Source of the DNA: Hadesarchaea archaeon
Lineage (GTDB): Archaea; Hadarchaeota; Hadarchaeia; Hadarchaeales; Hadarchaeaceae
Direction: 5' to 3'
NCBI GenBank assembly: GCA_014361095.1
Contig: JACIWF010000004.1
Location: 1-25,933 of the forward strand
DNA: 25,933 nucleotides
Shown here piece after piece: positions 14,192-21,815 of the stretch. Position 1 is the first letter of the stretch. Each line of letters starts with the position of its first letter. A program made the translations under genes and the position numbers. The notes under the pieces were generated by a model, which made no database searches, had not been told where the DNA came from, and saw only the letters and a program-made list of their open reading frames with translations.

Positions 14192-14473
14192 ATGGAGCTT
14201 GAACTGGTGGAGAAGGGGGAGGACAGCATCCTGATAAAGATAATTGGTGAGGACCATACCTTTTGCAACATGCTTCGTGCGGAACTGTTGAAGGATGATG
14301 ACGTGGTTTCCGCGGTCTACATGATTGAGCACTCTCTGACCGAGCCGCCGAAGTTTTACCTCAAGGTCAAGCGGGACAAGTCACCCGAAAAAGTGCTGAT
14401 GGGTGCGGCGGAGCGTTTGGTCGAGCAGCTGGAGGACCTGAAGAAGCAGCTCCAGAAAGAGCTTAAGAAATAA
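14192..14473 (+). CDS. rpoL: DNA-directed RNA polymerase subunit L (Rpo11)
   Basis: A 93-residue subunit of archaeal RNA polymerase, the counterpart of Rpb11, which pairs with subunit D to form the assembly platform. Diagnostic sequence is G-E-D-H-T-F-C-N-M-L-R-A-E-L, followed by the charged C-terminal helix of this subunit (L-E-D-L-K-K-Q-L-Q-K-E). GGGTGG precedes the ATG. It is complete and normal in length. Confidence 0.97.
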   Translation: MELELVEKGEDSILIKIIGEDHTFCNMLRAELLKDDDVVSAVYMIEHSLTEPPKFYLKVKRDKSPEKVLMGAAERLVEQLEDLKKQLQKELKK

Positions 14474-14498
14474 TGCCGATGTTTCCTTTGGGCTTCCA

Positions 14499-15104
14499 TT
14501 GCGTCAGGTTAAGTTTTGGCAGATAAAGCCGGAGATCAGGATTTTGGGCGTTGACGACGGACCCTTTGAAGCTGGCTATCGAGGAAAGGTCCCGCTTGTG
14601 GGGGCAGTCTTCAGGGGCGGGAAGTGGCTTGATGGGGTCATGATTACCAACGTTGAGAAGGATGGAATGGATGCCACCGAGCGCTTGATTGAAATGCTGA
14701 CCAGGAGCCGTCATCTGGGTCAGCTCAGGGTTTTGATGGTTGATGGTATTACCTTTGCCGGGTTCAACGTGCTGGACGTGAGGGAGGTCTTCAGGAAGAC
14801 CGGCTTGCCGGCGATTGTCGTCTCTAGGGAAATTCCGGTGATGTCGGATATTCGTAAGGCGCTGAAAAATCTCCCCAGATGGAAGGAACGGTGGGAGATC
14901 ATCAAGGCAGCGGCAAAGATATATCCGGTGAAGACTCAGAGGGAAGGCAAGCCGATATACATGCAGCCGGTTGGGATTAAGAGGGAGGATGCGGAGAGGA
15001 TCGTGAGGTTGAGTTCGACCCGCAGCTCAGTTCCGGAACCGCTTCGGGTTGCCCATCTCATAGCCACGGCAATTGTTCGCGGTGAGAGCCATGGTCGGGT
15101 CTAG
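14499..15104 (+). CDS. DUF99 / UPF0215 protein, endonuclease V homologue
   Basis: A 201-residue archaeal DUF99 protein (COG1628), a family considered homologous to endonuclease V. The EndoV-like acidic site is visible as L-G-V-D-D-G-P-F (D19-D20) and L-M-V-D-G-I-T-F-A-G-F-N (D82). The C-terminal part has a conserved A-H-L-I-A-T-A-I-V-R-G. EndoV cuts next to hypoxanthine in DNA or RNA; activity for DUF99 has not been established to my knowledge. The start is TTG because no ATG or GTG is in frame; the ribosome site is weak. Its end overlaps the start of the signal peptidase gene. Confidence 0.87.
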   Translation: MRQVKFWQIKPEIRILGVDDGPFEAGYRGKVPLVGAVFRGGKWLDGVMITNVEKDGMDATERLIEMLTRSRHLGQLRVLMVDGITFAGFNVLDVREVFRKTGLPAIVVSREIPVMSDIRKALKNLPRWKERWEIIKAAAKIYPVKTQREGKPIYMQPVGIKREDAERIVRLSSTRSSVPEPLRVAHLIATAIVRGESHGRV

Positions 15105-15654
15105 GAAAAAACGTCGCTTCTTCAGAAAAGCCAGGCTGAAGTTGAGAAATTTTTTGAGGCGACCGGCAGTTTATGGAACAGTTGAGTTTCTGCTGATGTT
15201 GGGCATCCTTTATTTTGCCTTCACCGGGGTCATGATTTTGATCTTTCGCACCGATTCCTTTTGGAGAGGGGTGACCTCACAGAGCATGAGGCATGAGGAT
15301 GATTATTCATGGCGCCAGTACTACATCGACCGGGGCATTGATCCCTCCCAGTTTCCAATTCAGGGTGGCTTTGAGCGCGGGGACTTATTGATCGTTCAGG
15401 GGGTCAGTTCCTTCTCCGAGATAAAGGTGGGTGATGTCGTCGTTCTGGATCAGGGCAGCGACGTAATACCGCTGGTGCACAGGGTAGTTGAGATTTGGTA
15501 TGAAAATGGATCACCCAGATTTATGACCAAAGGTGACGCCAACAGCCGCCCGCTACCCTCTGAGGAGGTCAATCGGCCCGAGCAGATACTGGGCAAGGTC
15601 ATCTTTGTCGTCCCCAAGCTGGGCTATATCTCGTTGTGGTTCCAAGGACAGTGA
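15091..15654 (+). CDS. Signal peptidase I, archaeal ER-type (S26B)
   Basis: A 187-residue membrane protease that removes signal peptides from exported proteins. After a basic N-terminus it has one membrane helix (about residues 31-52), then the catalytic Ser in V-T-S-Q-S-M (S65), a His in P-L-V-H-R-V-V (H130) in place of the bacterial Lys, and the Asp of T-K-G-D-A-N (D149). ATG 15091 is chosen because GGTGA at 15081-15085 is ideally spaced; TTG 15073 is the longer option. The active site is outside the membrane. The start lies inside the end of the DUF99 gene (14 bases). Confidence 0.93.
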   Translation: MVGSRKKRRFFRKARLKLRNFLRRPAVYGTVEFLLMLGILYFAFTGVMILIFRTDSFWRGVTSQSMRHEDDYSWRQYYIDRGIDPSQFPIQGGFERGDLLIVQGVSSFSEIKVGDVVVLDQGSDVIPLVHRVVEIWYENGSPRFMTKGDANSRPLPSEEVNRPEQILGKVIFVVPKLGYISLWFQGQ

Positions 15655-15658
15655 GAAG

Positions 15659-16048
15659 ATGGCGGGACCGGCTTTAACGGTTGATCTGGTGATAAAGCTC
15701 CGCGGCGGCGTTGTTTTGGTGAAAAGGAAAAATGAGCCCTACAAGGATTGCTGGGCACTGCCGGGCGGATTTGTGGAGTACGGGGAAAAGGTCGAGGATG
15801 CCGCGGTCAGGGAAGCTTTTGAGGAGACAGGCCTCAGAGTGAAGCTGCTTGGCTTAATTGGTGTTTATTCTGATCCTAATCGGGATCCGAGAGGGCACAC
15901 GGTGAGCATCTGTTACTTGGCCAAGAAGGCGGGCGGAAGGCTCAGATCAGGAAGCGATGCTAAGGAGGTCGGAGTTTTCCGGAAGATTCCCTGGGGTCAG
16001 CTGGCGTTTGATCACGCGCAAATTTTAAAAGACGCAGGGTTCAAGTGA
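15659..16048 (+). CDS. Nudix hydrolase
   Basis: A 129-residue Nudix hydrolase. The Nudix box spans residues 37-59 and is complete (G-x5-E-x7-R-E-A-F-E-E-T-G-L), giving the metal-binding helix. The W-A-L-P-G-G-F-V-E lead-in is typical of ADP-ribose pyrophosphatase-like or house-cleaning members. The ATG at 15659 begins four bases after the signal peptidase stop; the upstream extension of this frame overlaps that gene and is not coding. The substrate cannot be told from the sequence. Confidence 0.92.
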   Translation: MAGPALTVDLVIKLRGGVVLVKRKNEPYKDCWALPGGFVEYGEKVEDAAVREAFEETGLRVKLLGLIGVYSDPNRDPRGHTVSICYLAKKAGGRLRSGSDAKEVGVFRKIPWGQLAFDHAQILKDAGFK

Positions 16049-16052
16049 GCAT

Positions 16053-16379
16053 ATGCAATTTTGTCCCAAATGTGGACGGCTGCTGCTGCCGAAGAAGGAC
16101 AAGGGGCAGGTGGTCCTGGTCTGCAGCTCATGTGGTCATGTGGTCAGGGATGAGAAGATTGAGGGCTATTCCGTTGTCAAAAAAACCGCGGCCTCTGAAG
16201 ATGTCGTAGTTGTGGAGGAAGAAACTAAGACAGGGTTACCTACGGCCAAGGTCCACTGCCCCAGCTGCGGACACGACCGGGCTTACTGGTGGATGAGGCA
16301 GACCCGTTCCGCAGATGAACCGACGACACGCTTTTACCGTTGCGCGAAATGTGGAAAAGTGTGGAGGGAATACGCCTAG
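16053..16379 (+). CDS. tfs: Transcription factor S (TFS)
   Basis: A 108-residue TFIIS-like cleavage factor that enters the RNA polymerase channel and rescues backtracked complexes. The N-terminal zinc ribbon uses C4, C7, C24 and C27, and the C-terminal ribbon C69, C72, C97 and C100. The catalytic acidic pair is D88-E89 in R-S-A-D-E-P-T-T-R-F-Y-R-C. All key residues are present, so it looks like an active TFS, not an inhibitory paralogue. It starts four bases after the Nudix stop. Confidence 0.97.
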   Translation: MQFCPKCGRLLLPKKDKGQVVLVCSSCGHVVRDEKIEGYSVVKKTAASEDVVVVEEETKTGLPTAKVHCPSCGHDRAYWWMRQTRSADEPTTRFYRCAKCGKVWREYA

Positions 16380-16388
16380 TGATTTATT

Positions 16389-16745
16389 ATGGATGAGTTT
16401 CATCAGAGGAGGAAGCCCGCTAGGCCGAGGAGGATCGCGGAGATAAAGATGGGTGACGAGAGGGTTAGGGTTGTCGGGCTGGTGGTGGACAGGAGGGACT
16501 CGGAGTTCACCTTGGACGATGGCACCGGCCGTCTGACGGTAATTTTCGATGATCCCGCCCTTGCTGAGGATATAGTGGTGGGTTCCAAGGTCAGGGTCTT
16601 TGGTGTGCCGCTGATGGTCTCGGGGGCCAGCGAGCTGCACGCGGACATCGCCCAGAGGCTGGACAAACTGGATTTAAACCTCTACAGAGAAGTAAGAGAG
16701 GAGGCAAAAAAGCTGGACCGTGAGCTGGGGGTGGACTATGGTTAG
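16389..16745 (+). CDS. Small OB-fold nucleic-acid-binding protein
   Basis: A 118-residue protein with a basic N-terminus (residues 6-15), an OB-fold core (V-R-V-V-G-L-V-V-D-R-R, F-T-L-D-D-G-T-G-R-L-T-V, V-G-S-K-V-R-V-F-G-V-P) and a charged C-terminal helix. The D-D-G-T-G pattern is typical of RPA-type and tRNA-anticodon-type OB domains. Its stop lies inside the first codons of the PCNA gene, so translation is coupled. It may be a small RPA-like or RPA-associated single-strand-binding factor; specific identity is not clear. Confidence 0.8.
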   Translation: MDEFHQRRKPARPRRIAEIKMGDERVRVVGLVVDRRDSEFTLDDGTGRLTVIFDDPALAEDIVVGSKVRVFGVPLMVSGASELHADIAQRLDKLDLNLYREVREEAKKLDRELGVDYG

Positions 16746-17493
16746 CGCTAGGATGTCAGATCCCAAGATTTGGAAAACTTGCGTCGGAGCTATGGTTAAC
16801 CTAATTGAGGAGGCGGCCTTCAAGTTCACGCCCGCAGGCGTTAAAATGAAGGCAATGGATCCCTCGCACGTGGCGCTGGTGGACTTTGAGCTGCCCGCCG
16901 CTGCCTTCTCCGAGTATGTGGTCAAGCAGCCGGTGACGCTAGGAATAAACCTGACCGAGATGGACAAGATACTTTCCCGGGCCAAGGCAGACGACGAGCT
17001 GATCCTTGAACTTGACGAGAAAATGAATCGCCTGGCCATCGTTTTCAAGGGCGCCTCGACCAGGCGGCTGAGTCTGCCCCTGATCGATGTTCGGGAGGCG
17101 GAGCTGCAGGAGCCGAGGATACAGTTCACCGCCACCGCCGAGATACTTGCTGGGATTATCCAGGATGGGCTAAAGGATGCCGAGCTGATCAGCGACAACG
17201 TGAGGTTCGAGCTCAACGATGATGGATTTTTTATCACTGCTGAGGGGGACAGAGGATCAACCGAACTCAGGCTCTGCAAGGGCGACAAGGGGCTGCTGAA
17301 TCTCAGCGTCAAGGAAAGGGCCCGGGCCATGTTTAATATAAAGTACCTCACCGACATGACCAAGGCGGCCGGGGCTGCCGATGTGATGAAGATCAGCTTG
17401 GGAACCAACCTACCTATCCAGCTGGATTACCCAATAGCCGGCGGAGTGGGAAAACTCAGGTTTCTCCTCGCGCCGCGGGTGGAGTCCGAGTAG
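16738..17493 (+). CDS. pcn: DNA polymerase sliding clamp PCNA
   Basis: A 251-residue ring-forming clamp for replication and repair proteins. The N-terminus M-V-S-A-R-M-S-D-P-K-I-W-K and the M-D-P-S-H-V-A-L-V-D-F block are characteristic, as are R-L-S-L-P-L-I-D and the C-terminal L-R-F-L-L-A-P-R. GTG 16720 would add six residues lying within the upstream gene; ATG 16738, with GGGGGTGG just before it, is preferred. One clamp gene is seen here. Two other proteins in the window, NreA and EndoQ, end in PIP-box-like sequences that would bind it. Confidence 0.97.
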   Translation: MVSARMSDPKIWKTCVGAMVNLIEEAAFKFTPAGVKMKAMDPSHVALVDFELPAAAFSEYVVKQPVTLGINLTEMDKILSRAKADDELILELDEKMNRLAIVFKGASTRRLSLPLIDVREAELQEPRIQFTATAEILAGIIQDGLKDAELISDNVRFELNDDGFFITAEGDRGSTELRLCKGDKGLLNLSVKERARAMFNIKYLTDMTKAAGAADVMKISLGTNLPIQLDYPIAGGVGKLRFLLAPRVESE

Positions 17494-17543
17494 CCATTCT
17501 GAAAAAGTTAAATCTGAAGACGCTAAAATAGCCTCAAAGCTGG

Positions 17544-18824
17544 TTGTTGGGGCTGGACTTGATCGCTCCTGAATATTTAGCCGTGCTGGATCCATTTGCA
17601 GATGAGGCGAAGAGGATCGTGGAAACATCGCCGCCACTGGAGTCTCTGCCGCCGGAGATAATCGAGAGAGCCGTGCAGCGGGTGAAATGGACGACCAAGG
17701 AGATGCTGGTCGAGCCGAACCTAAATAGCATTCGAGCCGAAGTGCTTTCCTTTTATCTGATGTGCCAGGGCGTTGCCTCGGTTTCCTTTCCAGGGTCACC
17801 AGAGGTGCGCCTGATCAGCGAGGCGACCCGGAAAACGCTGAGGTACCGGATGTATGATCTTTTCAAGAAGGGGCAGATTGATCTCTGCCTGAGTGCTGTC
17901 AAGCGCTCGTTGAACTTGGTCGATTTGGAGATTGGGGAGACCATCAAGGTCGCCGGCTTTACCATACCTCGAGAGGATTTCTACCGGTTGCGCGACCTGA
18001 GGCTGGCGGAGGACGGGCTGGAGACGGTTGATGATAGAATTCTCCCCCAGTATTTGCCCAGATATGCGGTGAGATGGACTGACCTCGCTCCCCTGCTCAA
18101 GCACCGGCTGAAGGAACTGACCAAGCTCTATCTGGTCGGGGGCTGGGCGGTGATCACCCCCCGTGACCTCTGGGACCTTTACGCCAGTTTCATCAGCGTG
18201 AAGCTGGAGGAATATGTCCAGTCCGTCTATGAGAGAATTCTGGAGTCGGGAACTCAGCCGGCTGGAGTTCTGGCTCAGGTTGGTGAAAGGATTTCCTCGC
18301 TGGTGCCCAGAGAGGTGGTGATTCGTGGAGGATTTACCCGAGGTCAGGCGGGTAGGCTTCGACCTGAGTTCTTCCCGCCGTGCATGAAGCTGGCCCTAAA
18401 TGGAGTCGGGGCAGGATTGAGAAACTATGCCATCATGATGATGCTTACTCCTTTTCTCTCCTACGCCCGGGTGGCTCCCTCCGGGAAGGTGGCCACGAGG
18501 ATGGCTGACTTCATCGACGATATTTCCATAGTCAGGGATGAAATCGCCCCGCTTCTCTTTGAGGCGGCGGAGAGATGCAACCCTCCCCTCTTCAAGGATC
18601 AGCCTCAGGAAAAGGCCGGCATTTTTTACCACATGGGGTTCGGCATGACGACCGAGCCCACCCTGGCCGACTCGGGAAGGTCAAAGTGGTACCGGACCCC
18701 CAACTGTTCCAAGATTCAGATGTCGGCACCCTCGCTCTGCAGACCCGATGAACTCTGTCGTCAGATAAAGAATCCACTGACCTATTACTTCAGGAAGAAG
18801 TATGAGGGGTCGAGAGCCGGGTAG
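17544..18824 (+). CDS. priL: DNA primase large subunit PriL
   Basis: A 426-residue archaeal/eukaryotic-type primase large subunit, which supports initiation and product-length control with PriS. The C-terminal [4Fe-4S] cysteines are C280 (F-P-P-C-M-K-L-A-L-N-G), C345 (E-R-C-N-P-P-L-F), C388 (P-N-C-S-K-I) and C399 (A-P-S-L-C). The helical N-terminal half matches family length. The start is TTG at 17544, with TTG 17559 as a shorter option. A GTTAAAT element in the 50-base gap after PCNA might be an internal promoter. priS follows with no gap. Confidence 0.95.
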   Translation: MLGLDLIAPEYLAVLDPFADEAKRIVETSPPLESLPPEIIERAVQRVKWTTKEMLVEPNLNSIRAEVLSFYLMCQGVASVSFPGSPEVRLISEATRKTLRYRMYDLFKKGQIDLCLSAVKRSLNLVDLEIGETIKVAGFTIPREDFYRLRDLRLAEDGLETVDDRILPQYLPRYAVRWTDLAPLLKHRLKELTKLYLVGGWAVITPRDLWDLYASFISVKLEEYVQSVYERILESGTQPAGVLAQVGERISSLVPREVVIRGGFTRGQAGRLRPEFFPPCMKLALNGVGAGLRNYAIMMMLTPFLSYARVAPSGKVATRMADFIDDISIVRDEIAPLLFEAAERCNPPLFKDQPQEKAGIFYHMGFGMTTEPTLADSGRSKWYRTPNCSKIQMSAPSLCRPDELCRQIKNPLTYYFRKKYEGSRAG

Positions 18825-18833
18825 GTGTTCCTG

Positions 18834-19790
18834 ATGATGATGCGCGAGGCAACTCCTGAGGAGCGCCGGAGGTTTTACCAGGAGGAGTGGAACAAGCGTG
18901 ATGTGCCTGATTTTATACTCCACACCATCTCGGTGAGGGAGTTTGGTTTTGACTTGGATGGTAGGGGACCCAACAACCGCTACAACCAGTTCCTGACGGT
19001 TGAGCAGCTGGGGGATTTTCTGAGGAGCCGGGCGCCCTACTCCGCCTACGCCAGCGTGGCGCTCTATGAGAGGCCCTCGGCGCGGGAGGGGTGGCTTAAA
19101 GCCGAGCTGGCGCTTGATATCGATGCCAAGGATCTGCCGGTCAAGTCATGCAGCTGTCCACAAGGGAGCGTTTGTGAACGTTGCCTGGATGAGGCAAGGC
19201 AGGTCGCCAAGCAATTTGCCGAGGTGCTGGCCGGGGACCTGGGGCTGCGGAACATAAATTTTGTTTACTCTGGTCGGGGCTTTCACGTTAGAATTAATGA
19301 TGAGTCGGTGATGGCGCTCGGGGGGAATGAAAGGGCGCAGGTGGTGGACTATGTAACTGGAGGGGTGATCCCTTCCGATTTCACCATGGCGCTGGGCTAT
19401 TCCAAGGTCTTTCGCGAGAGGCTGGAGAGAACCTTTAGCTTACTGAAAGTGGATGACCTGCTCAGGGTGAGGGGAATGAAGAGGTCGCTTGCTCAGAGGC
19501 TCATCCAGGAGAAGGAGCGCGCCTTGGCGATGATAAGGAAGGGCAGGCTGCATGAACTTTCTGGCTTCGAGGGCCTAGGTCCAAAAACTTTCCGGAACCT
19601 CCTGGAGTTTCTGACCAAGCTGAATTCAGGTTTCACCGATGGCAAGGTTACGATCGACACCAAGAGGATACTCCGGTTGCCCTCTAGCCTGCACTCGGGA
19701 GTGAGCATGAAGTGCATGGTGGTTCGAGATCTGGACAGGTTCAGCCTGGAGGAGGCGGTTCCGAAGTTTCTCCGGGAGGCGGCGGAATGA
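18834..19790 (+). CDS. priS: DNA primase catalytic small subunit PriS
   Basis: A 318-residue catalytic primase. The metal-binding D-x-D is D95/D97 in L-A-L-D-I-D-A-K-D; the adjoining zinc motif is C106-x-C108-x5-C114-x2-C117. The S-G-R-G-F-H-V-R-I block holds the catalytic-site His, and V-T-I-D-T-K-R-I-L-R-L-P supplies the third Asp. The frame opens with GTG 18825 directly after the priL stop, but ATG 18834 has AGGTG six bases upstream and is preferred. The stop overlaps the GINS start as ATGA. Confidence 0.95.
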   Translation: MMMREATPEERRRFYQEEWNKRDVPDFILHTISVREFGFDLDGRGPNNRYNQFLTVEQLGDFLRSRAPYSAYASVALYERPSAREGWLKAELALDIDAKDLPVKSCSCPQGSVCERCLDEARQVAKQFAEVLAGDLGLRNINFVYSGRGFHVRINDESVMALGGNERAQVVDYVTGGVIPSDFTMALGYSKVFRERLERTFSLLKVDDLLRVRGMKRSLAQRLIQEKERALAMIRKGRLHELSGFEGLGPKTFRNLLEFLTKLNSGFTDGKVTIDTKRILRLPSSLHSGVSMKCMVVRDLDRFSLEEAVPKFLREAAE

Positions 19791-20341
19791 TAAATTTTTC
19801 CCTTGAGGAGCTGGTCAGGATCTACCTTGAGGAAAAGAGCTCGCGCGAGTTGATTGAGATCCCTGATGATTTTTACCAGAACGTCGGTAGGCACGTCTCT
19901 AGGCTGAACTCTGAACTCGGCCGTTCGGATGGCGTGAGGGGGGAACTGCTGCGCGAGGAGCTCTGGAGCGTCGTTTTCATGGTACAGGAGATTTACTTTA
20001 CCCGGCTCGTCAAAGCTATGGCAGCCGTTGTTCGCGGCCAAGCACCGGCCCCCCTGATCGAGCGCGAGCGTTATGCATTCACCGAGATCAGACAGATTTT
20101 GGAAAAGTTACAAGCTGAGATCTTGCAGCAGACCATCTCCGGTAAGGTTGAGGTCACCATTCCGGGGCGGATAACCAATGTTCTTTGCATCATGCTGTCT
20201 GACTTTCGGGAAAAGATAGTCGGTGTTGACCTGAAGAGTTACGGTCCGTTTGCTAAGGGGGAGATAGCCAGCCTGCCGGCGCCGAACGCGGAGATCATGG
20301 TGAAGCACGGGCTGGCGAGAAGGATAACGGTAAAAGCCTAG
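19787..20341 (+). CDS. GINS complex subunit, Gins51 type
   Basis: A 184-residue subunit of the GINS complex, which joins MCM helicase and GAN/RecJ-like protein in the replicative helicase. The larger helical A domain comes first (L-E-E-L-V-R-I-Y-L-E-E) and the small beta B domain last (P-N-A-E-I-M-V-K-H-G-L-A), the A-B order of Gins51 (Sld5/Psf1-like), not Gins23. The ATG overlaps the priS stop (ATGA). No Gins23 gene is visible in the window, so it lies elsewhere or the complex is a homotetramer. Confidence 0.9.
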   Translation: MINFSLEELVRIYLEEKSSRELIEIPDDFYQNVGRHVSRLNSELGRSDGVRGELLREELWSVVFMVQEIYFTRLVKAMAAVVRGQAPAPLIERERYAFTEIRQILEKLQAEILQQTISGKVEVTIPGRITNVLCIMLSDFREKIVGVDLKSYGPFAKGEIASLPAPNAEIMVKHGLARRITVKA

Positions 20342-20391
20342 AGCCGATATGCTTTTTGGGATGAACCGCTGAGGTTTGCGGGGGAAAAGAG

Positions 20392-20673
20392 ATGATAATA
20401 CCTAAGAAAATCAGGACCTACTGTCCGTCCTGTCGAAAACATACCGAGCACAACGTCTCCCAGCTGAAGAAGCGGGCGGCGCGACCGTTGAGCTGGGGTC
20501 AGCGCCAGTTTGCTCGGGTCACCACAGGCTATGGCAGCCAGCCAAGATCCGAGCAGAAGAAGTTCGCCAAGACATCCAAGAAGGTGGTCTTGATGCTGAA
20601 GTGCACCGTCTGCAAAAAGTCGCACCCCTACAAGGGCTTTCGCAGCAAAGGGGTGAAGTTTGGGGAGGGATAA
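20392..20673 (+). CDS. rpl44e: Large ribosomal subunit protein eL42 (L44e)
   Basis: A 93-residue zinc-binding ribosomal protein near the E site. Cysteines pair as C-P-S-C near the N-terminus and C-T-V-C in the second half. The diagnostic central block S-W-G-Q-R-Q-F-A-R-V-T-T-G-Y-G is intact. A GGGGG-purine stretch precedes the ATG. Its TAA is one base before the rps27e TTG. Confidence 0.96.
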   Translation: MIIPKKIRTYCPSCRKHTEHNVSQLKKRAARPLSWGQRQFARVTTGYGSQPRSEQKKFAKTSKKVVLMLKCTVCKKSHPYKGFRSKGVKFGEG

Positions 20674-20674
20674 A

Positions 20675-20854
20675 TTGACTGAAAAAAGGCGCTCGAAATT
20701 TCTAGTGGTCAGGTGCAATGAGTGTGGCAATGAACAGGTGGTCTTCAGCCACGCCAGCACTACCATCAGGTGTCATGTTTGCAGCAACACAATCTCAGTT
20801 CCCCGGGGCGGAAAGGCGGAGATTAAGGCCACAGTCGTTGGCGTGCTGGAGTAG
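20675..20854 (+). CDS. rps27e: Small ribosomal subunit protein eS27 (S27e)
   Basis: A 59-residue zinc-ribbon ribosomal protein with V-R-C-N-E-C-G-N and I-R-C-H-V-C-S-N as the two cysteine pairs. The start is TTG at 20675 because GGGGAGGG lies just upstream with good spacing and matches the usual N-terminus; TTG 20660 would add residues inside rpl44e. It is followed by aIF2-alpha after nine bases, the standard archaeal order. Confidence 0.95.
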   Translation: MTEKRRSKFLVVRCNECGNEQVVFSHASTTIRCHVCSNTISVPRGGKAEIKATVVGVLE

Positions 20855-20863
20855 GGGCTGGTT

Positions 20864-21652
20864 ATGGTCAGGTATAAGTCTGAGTGGCCCTCGGTGGAAG
20901 AGCTGGTCATGTGTACGGTGAAGAAGGTTTTTCCCCAGGGGGCGTTCGTGACGCTGGACGAGTACGGGGGAAAGGAGGGAATGGTCCATATTTCCGAGGT
21001 CGCCTCAGGCTGGATTAAGAACATCAGGGACCACGTTCGGGAAAACCAGAAGGTGGTCTGCAAGGTTCTCGCAGTCGATCCGAAGAGGCAACAGGTGGAT
21101 CTTTCCATCAGGCGGGTCAAGGACAGCGAGCGCAGGTGGAAGGCGCAGCGGGTCAAGCTGAACCAGAGGGCTGAGAAGCTGCTGGAGCTGGCCGCGAGCA
21201 AGCTGGGCAAGACGTTGGATCAGGCTTATGAGGAGGTCGGGTTTAAACTGCAGGAAAGGTTCGGGGACCTGCATTCCGCGATGGAGGCCGCGGCTAGGGA
21301 CAGCGGCAGCCTTGTTGGCCTTGTCGATGATCCCTGGGCGAAGACCATTGCTGAGCTTGCCCGGGACTCCATTCAAACACCATCCTACAGGGTCACCGGA
21401 AACGTGATCCTGAGCTCAATGGCGCCAAATGGGGTGGAGATAATAAAGTCGGCGATGATAAATGCCCGTGACTCCGTCAGGGATGAGGACATCAACTTAG
21501 AGATTTACTATGTGGGTGCACCCAGGTACAGGATTGAGGTGACGGCCCCTTCTTACAAGGCCGCCGAGAATGCGATGCAGCGGGCGGTCGAGATGATGAT
21601 CGAGGCCGTGACCAAGGCTGGCGGCAAGGGTGAGTTTCAGAGGTCGGGTTGA
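20864..21652 (+). CDS. eif2a: Translation initiation factor 2 subunit alpha
   Basis: A 262-residue aIF2-alpha, part of the factor that delivers initiator tRNA to the ribosome. The N-terminal S1 domain reads G-A-F-V-T-L-D-E-Y-G-G-K-E-G-M-V-H-I-S-E, followed by the helical domain and the C-terminal alpha/beta domain that binds aIF2-gamma (I-N-L-E-I-Y-Y-V-G-A-P-R-Y). Normal length. Nop10 follows after one base. Confidence 0.97.
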   Translation: MVRYKSEWPSVEELVMCTVKKVFPQGAFVTLDEYGGKEGMVHISEVASGWIKNIRDHVRENQKVVCKVLAVDPKRQQVDLSIRRVKDSERRWKAQRVKLNQRAEKLLELAASKLGKTLDQAYEEVGFKLQERFGDLHSAMEAAARDSGSLVGLVDDPWAKTIAELARDSIQTPSYRVTGNVILSSMAPNGVEIIKSAMINARDSVRDEDINLEIYYVGAPRYRIEVTAPSYKAAENAMQRAVEMMIEAVTKAGGKGEFQRSG

Positions 21653-21653
21653 A

Positions 21654-21815
21654 ATGAAAATGAAAAAGTGTAGGGCCTGTGACCTATACACCCTGAAGGA
21701 TCAGTGCCCCAGCTGCGGGGGGCAAACGGTTTCTCCCCATCCGCCGAGGTTCTCCCCTCAGGATCCTTACGGCAAGTATCGCAGGATGCTAAAAAAGCAG
21801 GCAGGAGTTCCATGA
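21654..21815 (+). CDS. nop10: H/ACA RNP subunit Nop10
   Basis: A 53-residue zinc-ribbon protein of the H/ACA pseudouridylation complex, which bridges Cbf5 and L7Ae. The cysteines are in K-K-C-R-A-C and Q-C-P-S-C-G, followed by P-P-R-F-S-P-Q-D-P-Y-G-K-Y-R, the family's diagnostic tail. The ATG at 21654 starts one base after the aIF2-alpha stop. The stop overlaps the PAC2 start as ATGA. It is part of the conserved rpl44e-rps27e-aIF2-alpha-nop10-PAC2 order. Confidence 0.95.
   Translation: MKMKKCRACDLYTLKDQCPSCGGQTVSPHPPRFSPQDPYGKYRRMLKKQAGVP

Noticed and set aside
15533..15658. N-terminal extension of the Nudix protein
   Set aside because: Lies within the signal peptidase gene; ATG 15659 gives the normal Nudix length.
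16720..16737. GTG start for PCNA
   Set aside because: Adds residues not typical of PCNA; ATG 16738 begins the conserved N-terminus with a ribosome site.
16674..17408. A 244-codon open frame antisense to PCNA
   Set aside because: Serine-rich, low-complexity product typical of antisense to a high-confidence coding gene; no ribosome site or family match.
21704..21811. N-terminal extension of the PAC2 protein
   Set aside because: Covers nop10 in another frame; ATG 21812 overlaps the nop10 stop as expected.
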